Shown: one piece after another, positions 26,547 to 35,176 of the stretch
Layout of the letters: every line of letters starts with the position of its first letter
Numbering within the stretch: the first letter of the stretch is position 1
Source of the DNA: an uncultured Anaerolineae bacterium
Lineage (GTDB): Bacteria > Chloroflexota > Anaerolineae > Anaerolineales > Villigracilaceae
DNA: 64,000 nt
Assembly: GCA_937120535.1 (NCBI GenBank)
Contig: CAKZJX010000018.1
Location: 1-64,000, forward strand
Reading direction: 5' to 3'
Program-made: the position numbers and the translations under genes
The notes under the pieces: model-generated
Database searches by the model: none
What the model saw: the letters and a program-made list of their open reading frames with translations, nothing else
What the model was told of the DNA's origin: nothing

Positions 26547-26774
26547 AATGTTCGCTAGATATTGTATTGTTCGATTGTTAAGCGGGATGGAACGGTTTAT
26601 TAACAACGTTTTATCTCTGTGCAAATGCTCGGTTGCAGTGGGTTGGCTTAGGAGCAGATCTCAAGGGTGGGCTATATAAAAAAGATGATGTCTGTCACGT
26701 GCTCTTGTGACGAACTTAACTGATTGTGTTGTTCCACTGTAGATATTTGAGGATCTGTTCCTCTTGTTGACCGC

Positions 26775-27500
26775 ATGGGAAGCGGTAGAAGTGAGGAGGT
26801 TTCCAGGCAGAAAGCGGGGCCTTCTGCTACGATCTCGCCTTTGCATCCGCCGTATGCCATCCTGGATTCTGAGGGGGTAAACGTCCTGGAGAGCAGCAAG
26901 CCGGCCTCCACGATGCAGATCTGCGGTCAATGTCACGATACCGAGTTCATCGTGTCGCATTCCTATCATGCCGACTTGGGGTTGCGCAATTATCAGGTCA
27001 GCTCCACGTCGTGGAACGCTTCGAATGGCTTGTTCGGCAAGTTCGATCCGATTCCCTATCGTTATCTTTCGGCTAAGGAGGATGAGCGTCTTGATCTGAC
27101 CACGCCGGATTGGCTGAAGATCTACGGCTGGTATGTGCCTGGGGGTGGCCCAGCGGTCTATAGTCGAGATGGCCGGCCCCTGGTGATGTTGGAACCGAAT
27201 GCCTCCGACCCCGAAGCCAGCACCTACGACGATGCGAGCAGCACCTACCGCCCATGGGATTGGTCGAAGTCGGGCGTGATATCGAAATGAACTGCTTCCT
27301 GTGTCACACCGACAATCCCAACAACACAGCCCGGATTGAGATGACTAGAGTGAACAGTTTGGTTGGGCCAATACGGCCACTTTGCTGGGCAGCGGCATCG
27401 TGGAGCGAACTGCCGAAGGATTGGTTTAGAGTCGGGAGGCGTTCGACGAGGACGGAAAACTGAAGCGGGCTTACATTCAACTGCGCGATCCGACCAGCGA
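26775..27500 (+). pseudogene. Remnant of a multiheme c-type cytochrome gene
   Basis: Two heme motifs are readable but in different frames: CGQCH (frame opened at 26775) and CFLCH (frame containing 27296). A third frame continues the protein as FGWANTATLLGSGIVERTAE, then meets an in-frame TAG at 27427-27429 and goes on as EAFDEDGKLKRAYIQLRDPT. The frame changes lie near 27278 and 27350. No signal peptide remains at the 5' end, and the 3' end is cut off near 27500 where a transporter fragment begins. Clearly a broken gene, probably part of a former periplasmic electron-transfer system. Confidence 0.75.
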
Positions 27501-27847
27501 AACCCTCGTTCCTAAAGCAACTCGTTCGACGTCCGCGCAAACCGTATGTCCATCCTTACTTTGGCGGTGTTGTGCTGGGAATCGTTCTCTTCTTAGCCCT
27601 GTTCCTTACTGGCAATGGTCTAGGGTCTTCCGGCGCAACTAACCGCCCGGTGGTCCTTGTTCAGGATCAGATCGCTCCTGAGTATGTCGATCGCAATCCG
27701 TATTTGCTGCGCATGGCCGGGGGAGGAAGGAACCCCCTGGACGATTGGATCATCCCGGTCTTCTTCGGTGCCCTGCTAGGGGGATTCACCTCGGGCTGGC
27801 TCGGTGGGCGCCTCAAATTCGAGACCACGCGCGGGCTGCGCCTCACC
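27500..27847 (+). pseudogene. Fragment of a YeeE/YedE-type transporter gene
   Basis: Frame starting KPSFLKQLVRRPRKPYVHP near 27500 and running through GGVVLGIVLFLALFLTGNGLG, then PLDDWIIPVFFGALLGGFTSGW and LGGRLKFETTRG. This is the N-terminal half of a YeeE/YedE (thiosulfate/sulfur transport family) membrane protein. The conserved second half, with its GCTSG motif, is absent: after about 27847 the sequence switches directly to the start of a rhodanese-like protein in another frame. A deletion is the simplest explanation. Confidence 0.65.
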
Positions 27848-28501
27848 GATTGGTTGGGGCCGGCCTATTGGCTACAGCAGCGTTGGCCATTGCTATCTTC
27901 GGCGCCCCCTCTTTTGAGACCAAGTACGCCCGGGCGCGCATCCCCCGCTTGATAGACGGTCAATGGGTGATGTTGCCTCCCGATCAGGTGTTGGCCCAGC
28001 GCATGGTACATGTCCATCCCGGTGAGTTGTTGAAAGCTATGTACGACAACAGCTTGCGCACCGTGATCTTAGACGTGCGCTCGGAAGCGGATTACAACTT
28101 GTTTCACATTCGCAGCGCGGTCAACGTTCCCTTGGCTATGCTTCCCTCGTATGTTCCAACGCTGCTGGAGCAGCAATCGCTAAACACGGTGTACATCCTG
28201 GTCAGCAACGATGAAAGTGCTGCGACCCAAGCTTGGAAGATCTTGGTTGCCGAGAGCATGTCCAATGTATATATTAGATGGGGGTGTCAATCACTGGATA
28301 CAACTGTTTGGCGCTGCCGAAGATCGGATCAAGCCGCGTAACGTTCAAGCTGAAGATGCACTGCGCTTCGTCTTCCCAGCCGCGCTCGGTGACCGTTATG
28401 TGGCAGCTGATCCTAGCCCCTTGATCAAGCGAGAGTTCGAGTTTGAGCCCAAGATACAGCTACAGTCGAAGCGCGACAAATCTGGTGGCGGGTGCGGTTG
28501 A
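27848..28501 (+). pseudogene. Frameshifted membrane-anchored rhodanese-like gene
   Basis: An N-terminal helix (GAGLLATAALAIAIFGA) is followed by a rhodanese domain: TVILDVRSEADYNLFHIRSAVNVPL and YILVSNDESAATQAWKIL. Near 28268 the frame shifts; the C-terminal part ILDGGVNHWIQLF continues in another frame to a TGA at 28499-28501. The usual catalytic cysteine loop reads SNDESA, so even the intact ancestor was probably not a sulfurtransferase. It ends with a terminator hairpin. Confidence 0.7.
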
Positions 28502-28523
28502 TAGGGGTACCGCATCAGAATGA

Positions 28524-28557
28524 GAGAAGCCCGTTTTCTTCGGAAAGCGGGCTTCTC
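28524..28557 (+). terminator. Terminator with UUCG tetraloop
   Basis: 15-pair stem 28524-28538 with 28543-28557 (one G-U), closed by a C-TTCG-G tetraloop, an exceptionally stable loop. The tail is atttgacc. It separates the decayed locus from udk. Confidence 0.7.
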
Positions 28558-28604
28558 ATTTGACCGCCCGTCTCGAAGAACAAGGTTTCTCGGTCGGGCT
28601 ATAG

Positions 28605-28610
28605 TAAAAT
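28605..28610 (+). promoter_or_regulatory. -10 box directly ahead of udk
   Basis: TAAAAT ends six bases before the udk ATG (28617). No good -35 box is seen. If used, the transcript would begin at or very near the start codon. There is no Shine-Dalgarno sequence. Confidence 0.4.
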
Positions 28611-28616
28611 CGGAAT

Positions 28617-29240
28617 ATGACGGTGAAATCACCCCTCGTCATCGGAATCGCCGGCGGCTCAGGATCGGGGAAAACTACGGTCGCCTACGAGATCTTGCAA
28701 CGCGTTGGCCCAGATCGGATTGCTTTCCTACAACACGATTGGTACTACAAGGACCTCAGTCACCTGCCTCCAGAACGACGGGCCGAGATGAACTTCGACC
28801 ATCCCGATGCCCTGGAGACCGATTTGTTGATCCGCCACATCGAGCTGCTCAAGCAAGGAGAGCTGGTCCAGGCGCCGGTCTATCATTTTGCGACTCACAC
28901 CCGACTGATGCAGACACGTTGGATCGAGCCGCGGCGGGTGATCCTGGTTGAAGGGATTCTGGTCTTCGTGGAGCCGGCGCTGCGCGCTCTGTTCGATGTG
29001 AAGATCTTTGTGGACACCGACTCGGATATTCGCCTGATCCGCCGCATCCAACGCGATATTGCTGAGCGTGGGCGGACGTTAGACATGGTGATCCGCCAAT
29101 ATCTGCATACCGTGCGCCCCATGCATTTGGAGTTTGTCGAGCCATCTAAGCGCTATGCCGATGTGATCATCCCCGAGGGGGGGATGAACGTGCCGGCCCT
29201 GGATATGGTGGTGGCGCGCATTCAAACCTTATTGGAATGA
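28617..29240 (+). CDS. udk: Uridine kinase
   Basis: 207 residues, usual length. Phosphorylates uridine/cytidine with ATP or GTP for pyrimidine salvage. Walker A GIAGGSGSGKTTVAYEI (10-26), the HDWYYKDLSHL substrate segment, NFDHPDALET, VYHFATHTR and LVEGILVF are typical. The ATG has no ribosome-binding site but follows a -10-like box. A VTT membrane protein follows after 18 bases. Confidence 0.93.
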   Translation: MTVKSPLVIGIAGGSGSGKTTVAYEILQRVGPDRIAFLQHDWYYKDLSHLPPERRAEMNFDHPDALETDLLIRHIELLKQGELVQAPVYHFATHTRLMQTRWIEPRRVILVEGILVFVEPALRALFDVKIFVDTDSDIRLIRRIQRDIAERGRTLDMVIRQYLHTVRPMHLEFVEPSKRYADVIIPEGGMNVPALDMVVARIQTLLE

Positions 29241-29258
29241 TCCAGGAGGTTCTGTTTT

Positions 29259-29879
29259 TTGACCACCCCTTCCAACGATCCCCTGCCTGAGCAGCGCTTC
29301 TCGGGTTGTTCCTCCGCTCGATCTTCGGCTCTCTCCTCGCTGCGTCGAAGCGGGAAAACCAATTTGTTGCGCTTGTTGGCGATCCTGGTGGTGATTGGCA
29401 TCAGCCTGTTCGTGTATGCGATTCGACAACGGGTGGAGGAATTTGCGGCTTACGGATATTTTGGCGTCTTCTTGGTCGCCTTACTGGCCAATGGAACTGT
29501 TTTCCTGCCCGCCCCGGGCTTGGCCGTGGTGTTTGCCATGGGAGGAGTGTTTCATCCAATCGGGGTGGCCCTGGCTGCGGCCAGCGGAGGAGCGCTGGGC
29601 GAGCTGAGCGGTTACCTGGCCGGCTTCGGTGGGCAGGCCGTGGTGGAAAACACAAAGGCATATGCCCGCATTCAACCTTGGATACAACGCTGGGGAGGCT
29701 GGGCGGTGTTGATCATGGCGGCTATCCCTAACCCTTTCTTCGATCTGGCCGGGATAGCCGCGGGCGTCTCGAAAATGCCGGCCTGGAGGTTTTTGCTCTT
29801 TGCGTGGATCGGGCAATTGATCAAAATGCTAGTGTTTGCCTATGCCGGCAATCTCTCGTTGCCGATCTTCCTGGAGTGA
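29259..29879 (+). CDS. VTT (DedA/SNARE-associated) family membrane protein
   Basis: 206 residues. I accept TTG 29259 as start because a perfect AGGAGG lies nine bases upstream. After a Ser-rich N terminus come about five hydrophobic stretches, with VTT-like signatures GVFLVALLANGTVFLPAPGL, GALGELSGYLAGFGG and AAIPNPFFDLAGIAAG. Family members are lipid scramblases or transporters in the inner membrane; substrate unknown. Directly behind udk, probably co-transcribed. Confidence 0.82.
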   Translation: MTTPSNDPLPEQRFSGCSSARSSALSSLRRSGKTNLLRLLAILVVIGISLFVYAIRQRVEEFAAYGYFGVFLVALLANGTVFLPAPGLAVVFAMGGVFHPIGVALAAASGGALGELSGYLAGFGGQAVVENTKAYARIQPWIQRWGGWAVLIMAAIPNPFFDLAGIAAGVSKMPAWRFLLFAWIGQLIKMLVFAYAGNLSLPIFLE

Positions 29880-30196
29880 GCTGAGTTGTGTGCTGCCAAG
29901 AGCTGCAACAAGCTGACTCAACCGAATAGTTGGCGATCACCTGCTTCGAACCTTGCCTCGTTTTGACCCCTAGCAATTGATCGCTCGCTGAGCCAAGACC
30001 TCATGGATAGATGTAGTATCCGGTAAAGTTTGCCGTTGCCGAAACGGGCACATACGGCGGGTCAGAATACACCCAGTCGCTTGGCCTTGCCCTGTCAAGA
30101 ACTTTCGGCCCGTGTCAAAAACGGTTGTGGAACGGCCAGCTTGCCCATATGCCTGCCGAGCGAGAGCCCTTCGGCTTGCTGCTTCCCAAGGACAGC
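29880..30196. other. Intergenic region without recognised gene
   Basis: 317 bases between two converging genes (VTT protein, + and phosphoesterase, -). A few short GC-rich inverted repeats are present (for example GCCGT...ACGGC near 30032-30058), but I see no tRNA, known RNA or convincing coding frame. Confidence 0.5.
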
Positions 30197-30934
30197 CTAC
30201 TTACCTCCATACTGCTTCAACCACCAGTCAGCGTAGGGGAAGCCGTTTCGTCGAACCAGTTCATGGACAGCGTAGGTGTTAAAGGGAGTGCGTCGTAGAT
30301 CGATCGTCCAGCGTTGACGCTCGACATGCAGCACCGCATACTCTGCCCAAGGCAGCAGAGTCGGCGCGTTGCTGCCCGATTGATAGGGGTATAAGAAGGC
30401 GTTTCCCACGCTACCGGGGTTCAGCAAGACCTGCCGGCCCCGCTGACGCACCATCGGGATGTGCGTGTGCCCGCCGATCAACACCGTCTCACAGGAACCG
30501 GCCAACCAAGCGTCCAGCACCTTGTCTTCGGTGGTAGCGAGGATCATATCCGTGTTCGAGCGCGGCGAACCGTGGAAGAACAACACCCTGATCGGGCCCA
30601 TATCCAACGAATACGTCGCCCGAAACGAACGCAAAAAATCAAGATCGGAGGCGGACAGTTGCTCAATTCCCCACTCCAGCACCGGGATCAGGGACGGGCT
30701 AATCTGCAGCGCCGCCGCTTGTTCTGGCTCCAGCATCGCCGCGTCGTGATTTCCCAGAATGCAGGGGCAGTTCAACGATCGGACCAAGTCTAGCGTCTCT
30801 CGTGGGGAGGGACCGATAGTGGCTAGGTCGCCCAGGAAGATCGTACAATCAACAGACTCGGTCTGTAGATCGGCCAACACCGCTTCCAGGGCTGGTAGAT
30901 TTCCATGAATATCAGAGAGCAAAGCGATTTTCAT
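30197..30934 (-). CDS. YfcE/MJ0936-type metallophosphoesterase
   Basis: 245 residues. Calcineurin-like phosphoesterase with all metal-site motifs: LLSDIHGNLPAL (6-17), FLGDLATIGPSP, ILGNHDAAM, LFFHGSPRS and GGHTHIPM. Members hydrolyse phosphodiesters or phosphomonoesters of small molecules. ATG 30934 with GGAG five bases upstream is preferred to GTG 30937. Downstream of dinG on the same strand with a 50-base gap. Confidence 0.9.
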   Translation of the reverse strand: MKIALLSDIHGNLPALEAVLADLQTESVDCTIFLGDLATIGPSPRETLDLVRSLNCPCILGNHDAAMLEPEQAAALQISPSLIPVLEWGIEQLSASDLDFLRSFRATYSLDMGPIRVLFFHGSPRSNTDMILATTEDKVLDAWLAGSCETVLIGGHTHIPMVRQRGRQVLLNPGSVGNAFLYPYQSGSNAPTLLPWAEYAVLHVERQRWTIDLRRTPFNTYAVHELVRRNGFPYADWWLKQYGGK

Positions 30935-30988
30935 CACTCCTGATTGTAGCCGCTTGGCTCAATTCTTTCACTCCCACGATTGTACTGA

Positions 30989-33787
30989 TCAGATTCCCAA
31001 CCAGCGCTCCGCTTCCTTTGGCAACATTTGAACGCTTTCAATGCGGACCGTACAGCGCGGCAGCGAATTCAAAAACAGCCGGCCATAAGCCTTGGTCAAC
31101 ACCCGACGATCCAAGATCGCCACCACGCCCCGATCACTGGAAGTTCGGATCAATCGGCCAAACCCCTGGCGGAACTTCAGAATCGCTTCTGGCAGATAGT
31201 ACTCATGGAACGGGTCCTCATACGTCTCGGCGCGGGCGGCCACCAGCGGATCGGTGGGAACATCGAACGGCAACTTGGTGATCACCACCACCGAGAGCGC
31301 CTCGCCCGGCACGTCCACCCCTTCCCAAAACGACTTAGTTCCCAACAACACCGCTCGCTCGCTGGTCTTGAACGATTCCAACAACGTATTTGCTGAGGCT
31401 CCTTCACCTTGCTCTAACACCAGGATATTCTCTTGCGCCAAAGGAGCGATGATCCCTTGCGCAGCTCGTTTTAGGGCAGCATACGAAGTAAAAAGTGCCA
31501 GCATTCGCCCACCGGTCGCTTTGGCCAGCGCAATCAGCGAGCGACTGATCATCCGCTCATAATTCGGATGGTTCGGCTCAGGAACATCGTTGGCCACAAA
31601 CAGCAACGTGGAGCTCTCATAATCGAAAGGACTGCCCAAGGAGAGCTCATCCGCCATCTCAGCGCCTAAGCGGCTTCGGAGGTAGATGAACTCCCCGTTG
31701 GTGGTGAGCGTGGCTGAGGTCAAGATAGCGGCGTTCTTGGCGTTCCAGATATGTTCAGTGATTAGGTCGCCCACGTAGAGAGGAGCCGCGTTGAGCGAGA
31801 GATGTTCCTCCTTTTGAGAGACTTCGATCCAATACACCATCTTAGCCGAGGGGTCCAGGATCAGCGCCGTCAACTGATTGTGAAGTTCGGCCATGCGCCG
31901 TAGCAAGGTGCCCAGCTCGCCGATCGATTCCTCTAGCTCCTCATGTCCTTCGGCATAGAGGTCGGCGGCATATTGGTACAAGTCTTCCAAGGTGCGCAGC
32001 AGATGCCGCATGGTTTCGCTCATCTGTCCCCATTGCAGTTCGATCTCTTCCCATTGCGGCAAGCTGCGGGTGGCTGGCAAGATGCGCTCTTGCCAAGCGT
32101 AAGACGAGGCTGGCTGCCCCTCGCGCAGCAGCGCAGCGAACTCACCCAGCATGGCGAAAAACTCGCGATTGAACTGTTCCAAGCGAAACGCTTGGCTGAT
32201 GGCCCGCTCCACGCTCTGCAAGAAAGCGCCGCGCTCCGCCGGCCGCAGCAGGCCGGCCAGCGTAGCCACCAAACGCCCCAAAATCCCCGAACTCTGGTTG
32301 CCTATCTCACGCAGCAAACGGATCAGATCGAACTGGGTAAACCGGAACGACAGTGCGTTGGTAGTGGCTGCTTCCAGATGATGAGCCTCGTCCACGATAA
32401 GATAATCATAATCCGGCAACACTCGACTGCCGGTGGCCACATTGGAGAGCAGCAAAGCATGGTTGACCACCAACAAATGGGCGTTCTGGGCGGCTATTCG
32501 GGCGCGATAGAAAGGACAACGCCCGCCCATGCGGCCGGCGCATGTTTCGGCAGTACACCCTTCGTCCTCGGCCGAGATCTTCGTCCACCCCTCGCGTTCC
32601 GCTGGGCTGCTCAAATTCAACTCATTACGGTCGCCGCTCGGGTTCTCCGATAGCCAAACCAACACCTTAGCCAGCAAGCGCATCTCATCGGCGTTGCTAG
32701 GGCCATAACGTCGTAGCGCTTCTAGGCGGCGCGGGCACAAATAATTGGCACGACCTTTCAACACCGCCGCCCGCACTTCCCAGCCCAGTGCCTGGCGCAG
32801 CGCCGGAATATCCTTCTTAATCAGCTGATCTTGCAGATTGATTGTGTTGGTTGAGATCACCACCCGGGTGTTGTTCTGCAAAGCAAACAACGCAGACGGG
32901 ATCAAATACGCAAACGACTTGCCCACCCCTGTTCCTGCCTCGATCAACAGATGACGGCCTTCCGAGAGCGCTCGAGTCACTGCCCGCAGCATGGCGATTT
33001 GTTCAGGGCGATGCTCGTAAGCCTCGAAGTATTGAGAGAAAGGCCCTCCGTACTCGAGAAGAGAAGCCACCTCCTCCTCATCGAGCAGAATCGGATGCTC
33101 TACGCGTTTCATCGGCCGAACGGCGGGTTCCTCCTCCTCGGTTCCTTCCAACGCCGCCGCGCGGTAGCTTGTTCCCGGACGGGATTGCACGCCCTGGCGC
33201 GCGCGTGCCCGCAGCACCTGCTCGAAGACATAGCCGGCATCCCAATCGATCGGCTCTCCATGGCGAACGATCTCAGCCAACACCTCGATCGGCAACTGGC
33301 GTGCCTTCTCCACCAAGCGCTCATACACAGCGTGAGTTAAGCGGGCGTCGTCCAGAGCGCGGTGGGTGGCCGGCAACAAGATGCCCAACTGTTGTCCCAA
33401 AGCGCCCAGGCTATACCGACTGGCGGAGGGCAGCAACACCGATGCCAGCACATGGGTGTCTATCACACGATTGAACAACAACACGCCAGACTTTTGCAAG
33501 AATCCCAAATCAAAGCGGATGTTGTGTCCCACCACTGGTGAAGCCCCGACGAAGGCTTCCAGATCGCGTTTAACATCGCTCAAACGCGGAGCATGGCGCA
33601 CCATGGCAGCGTCAATGCCGGTCAGGCTGGTGATGAACTCAGGGATATGGCGTCCGGGATTGATTAGCGTAGAGAACTCCTCCTCCACGCGCTTGCCGTT
33701 GAAACGCACAGCGCCGATCTCGATGATAGCGTCGCGCTCCCTATCCGTTCCGGTCGTTTCAATGTCAATAGCGACTAAGGATGACAT
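30989..33787 (-). CDS. dinG: DnaQ-type exonuclease / DinG-type helicase fusion
   Basis: 932 residues. The N-terminal ~170 residues form a DEDDh 3'-5' exonuclease (AIDIETTGTDRERDAIIEIG, VVGHNIRFDLGFL, HRALDDARLT). The remainder is an XPD/DinG-type 5'-3' helicase: EAGTGVGKSFAYLIP (Walker A), the four-cysteine iron-sulfur region (YLCPRRLEAL ... CTAETCAGRMGGRCPF), DEAHHLEAATT, and QGFGRLIRTSSDRGV near the end. Probably acts in DNA repair or on stalled forks. ATG 33787 begins the exonuclease; the frame is open 56 codons further but has no domain. No Shine-Dalgarno; see promoter. Confidence 0.93.
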   Translation of the reverse strand: MSSLVAIDIETTGTDRERDAIIEIGAVRFNGKRVEEEFSTLINPGRHIPEFITSLTGIDAAMVRHAPRLSDVKRDLEAFVGASPVVGHNIRFDLGFLQKSGVLLFNRVIDTHVLASVLLPSASRYSLGALGQQLGILLPATHRALDDARLTHAVYERLVEKARQLPIEVLAEIVRHGEPIDWDAGYVFEQVLRARARQGVQSRPGTSYRAAALEGTEEEEPAVRPMKRVEHPILLDEEEVASLLEYGGPFSQYFEAYEHRPEQIAMLRAVTRALSEGRHLLIEAGTGVGKSFAYLIPSALFALQNNTRVVISTNTINLQDQLIKKDIPALRQALGWEVRAAVLKGRANYLCPRRLEALRRYGPSNADEMRLLAKVLVWLSENPSGDRNELNLSSPAEREGWTKISAEDEGCTAETCAGRMGGRCPFYRARIAAQNAHLLVVNHALLLSNVATGSRVLPDYDYLIVDEAHHLEAATTNALSFRFTQFDLIRLLREIGNQSSGILGRLVATLAGLLRPAERGAFLQSVERAISQAFRLEQFNREFFAMLGEFAALLREGQPASSYAWQERILPATRSLPQWEEIELQWGQMSETMRHLLRTLEDLYQYAADLYAEGHEELEESIGELGTLLRRMAELHNQLTALILDPSAKMVYWIEVSQKEEHLSLNAAPLYVGDLITEHIWNAKNAAILTSATLTTNGEFIYLRSRLGAEMADELSLGSPFDYESSTLLFVANDVPEPNHPNYERMISRSLIALAKATGGRMLALFTSYAALKRAAQGIIAPLAQENILVLEQGEGASANTLLESFKTSERAVLLGTKSFWEGVDVPGEALSVVVITKLPFDVPTDPLVAARAETYEDPFHEYYLPEAILKFRQGFGRLIRTSSDRGVVAILDRRVLTKAYGRLFLNSLPRCTVRIESVQMLPKEAERWLGI

Positions 33788-33794
33788 GAAATAT

Positions 33795-33803
33795 AGTGTA
33801 CCA
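33795..33803 (-). promoter_or_regulatory. Extended -10 promoter abutting dinG
   Basis: On the minus strand TGGTACACT is an extended -10 box ending seven bases before the ATG (33787). No ribosome-binding site follows, so a leaderless mRNA is likely. Confidence 0.55.
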
Positions 33804-33879
33804 TAAGGTAAAGGAACGAATTTGCCCTGAGGCTGGCCTTGACCGCTCTCGGCGGAGCGGAAACACAAAGGAGAGCAGA

Positions 33880-33908
33880 TGGACATTTCACTAGATTCGG
33901 CGTACACT
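33880..33908 (+). promoter_or_regulatory. Promoter of pcm
   Basis: TGGACA (33880-33885), 17-base spacer, TACACT (33903-33908). Expected start near 33915, then AGGGAGG ahead of ATG 33958. Confidence 0.55.
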
Positions 33909-33957
33909 GTGATTATTAGCGTGCAATCCCAAACTAGATCGTTAGGGAGGCGCATAG

Positions 33958-34620
33958 ATGGAGAACAACCAATCGGATCGTTACCGGGCTGATCGTCAGG
34001 AGATGGTGAAACACCAGATCGCTGGCCGGGGCTTGAAGGACGAGCGCCTGCTGGCGGCGTTTGAGGCAGTGCCGCGCCATCTTTTTGTCCCAGAAGAGTA
34101 TCGCCATCAGGCGTACGCCGATAGTCCGTTGCCGATCGGCTATGGGCAGACCATTTCCCAACCGTATATTGTGGCCTTTATGACTCATTTGTTGGATTTG
34201 AAGGGTCACGAACGAGTGTTGGAGGTGGGAACAGGTTCAGGCTACCAGGCAGCCATCTTGGCTCACCTGGCGGCAGAAGTGCACACGGTGGAGATCATCC
34301 CAGAACTCTATGAACAGGCTCGCAGGGTGTTGGCTGAGTTGGGGTATCAGAACGTCCACTGTCACCTGGCCGATGGCTCGTTGGGATGGCCAGAGGTAGC
34401 GCCGTATGATAGCATTCTCGTGACAGCAGCTGCGCCGGCGGCGCCCCAGACCTTGCTCAATCAATTGGCCGAAGGGGGGCGCTTGGTGATTCCGGTGGGC
34501 GGGCGGGCCTATCAAGAGCTGGAGGTCTGGCAGCGGGTCAAAGGCAAATTCAAGCAACGCACCAGCTTGGGTGTGGCCTTTGTTCCCTTGCGAGGCAAGC
34601 ATGGTTGGCGAGTGTGGTAG
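33958..34620 (+). CDS. pcm: Protein-L-isoaspartate O-methyltransferase
   Basis: 220 residues. Methylates isoaspartyl residues in damaged proteins with S-adenosylmethionine. MVKHQIAGRGLKDERLLAAF at the start, PLPIGYGQTISQPYIVA, the SAM loop VLEVGTGSGYQAAILA, and VTAAAPAAPQTLLNQLAEGG are diagnostic. AGGGAGG lies nine bases upstream of the ATG. A single gene with its own promoter. Confidence 0.96.
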   Translation: MENNQSDRYRADRQEMVKHQIAGRGLKDERLLAAFEAVPRHLFVPEEYRHQAYADSPLPIGYGQTISQPYIVAFMTHLLDLKGHERVLEVGTGSGYQAAILAHLAAEVHTVEIIPELYEQARRVLAELGYQNVHCHLADGSLGWPEVAPYDSILVTAAAPAAPQTLLNQLAEGGRLVIPVGGRAYQELEVWQRVKGKFKQRTSLGVAFVPLRGKHGWRVW

Positions 34621-34640
34621 CGAAAGAGCAGTGCGATAGA

Positions 34641-34656
34641 GCGCGCCTCGGCGCGC
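34641..34656 (+). terminator. GC hairpin after pcm
   Basis: GCGCGC-ctcg-GCGCGC, 21 bases after the pcm stop; followed by ggcttatctc with no real T tract. Weak candidate terminator. Confidence 0.3.
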
Positions 34657-34701
34657 GGCTTATCTCAGGTGACTTGAACAAGTGTTCGTCCAAACCGATG
34701 T

Positions 34702-34707
34702 TATAAT
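34702..34707 (+). promoter_or_regulatory. -10 box of the cytochrome c lipoprotein gene
   Basis: Consensus TATAAT 30 bases before ATG 34738. A TTGAAC at 34674-34679 is too far (22-base spacer) to be a standard -35. Confidence 0.4.
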
Positions 34708-34737
34708 ATCCTTTCTAGGAGTTCAATTTCCTGTCAG

Positions 34738-35151
34738 ATGAAAGCGCCGATGAGCTACACTATTCTGTTTCGAGCGATTGTTCTAGTCTTGATTGGCCTG
34801 TTGAGCGCTTGTCGTCCTGGCCAGCCGGCATCCATGTCGATTGCTACCGTCCCGCCAGAGTATGCAGGGAAGACTGCGCCGGCCAACATCGACCTCACTG
34901 CTGGACAACAGATTTATATCAACTATTGCCAGAGCTGTCATGGCCCGTTCGGCTATGGAGATGGGCCAATGGCGCCGGCCCTTAACCCTCGGCCGCGCAA
35001 CCTGGTCCTCCTGGTTCCTACCCTGAGCGACGACTATCTGTTCTGGCGTGTGAGTGAAGGCGTGGAAGGAACGTCTATGGTCGGATGGGCCGGCGTGCTC
35101 ACCGAGCAAGACATCTGGAACGTTGTAGTTTACCTTCGGACGTTCAAGTAG
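34738..35151 (+). CDS. Lipoprotein cytochrome c, single heme
   Basis: 137 residues (133 if ATG 34750 is used). Signal peptide ending in the clear lipobox LLSAC (about residues 21-25), a short linker, then one heme c site CQSCH (64-68) in GQQIYINYCQSCHGPFGYGDGPM and a likely axial methionine in GTSMVGWAGVL. Periplasmic, lipid-anchored electron carrier. It opens the block that leads to cytochrome oxidase and could feed electrons to it. Confidence 0.88.
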   Translation: MKAPMSYTILFRAIVLVLIGLLSACRPGQPASMSIATVPPEYAGKTAPANIDLTAGQQIYINYCQSCHGPFGYGDGPMAPALNPRPRNLVLLVPTLSDDYLFWRVSEGVEGTSMVGWAGVLTEQDIWNVVVYLRTFK

Positions 35152-35176
35152 ACGTCTAGTCAGCAGGAGATCGGCC

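Noticed and set aside
26689-26710. Inverted GTCAC-N8-GTGAC as a second CRP-like site
   Set aside because: The half-sites are in the opposite orientation (GTCAC...GTGAC) and differ in spacing from the site at gap.
27287-27293. UGA in the cytochrome remnant as a selenocysteine codon, suggested by the presence of selB
   Set aside because: The downstream heme motif is in a different frame, so a frameshift, not recoding, explains the break.
28520-28951. 143-codon plus-strand frame overlapping udk
   Set aside because: Starts in the terminator hairpin and runs out of frame through udk, which is a clear uridine kinase.
29880-30196. Possible structured RNA gene between the VTT and phosphoesterase genes
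   Set aside because: Only short unrelated inverted repeats; no tRNA arms, no known RNA consensus and no clear promoter.
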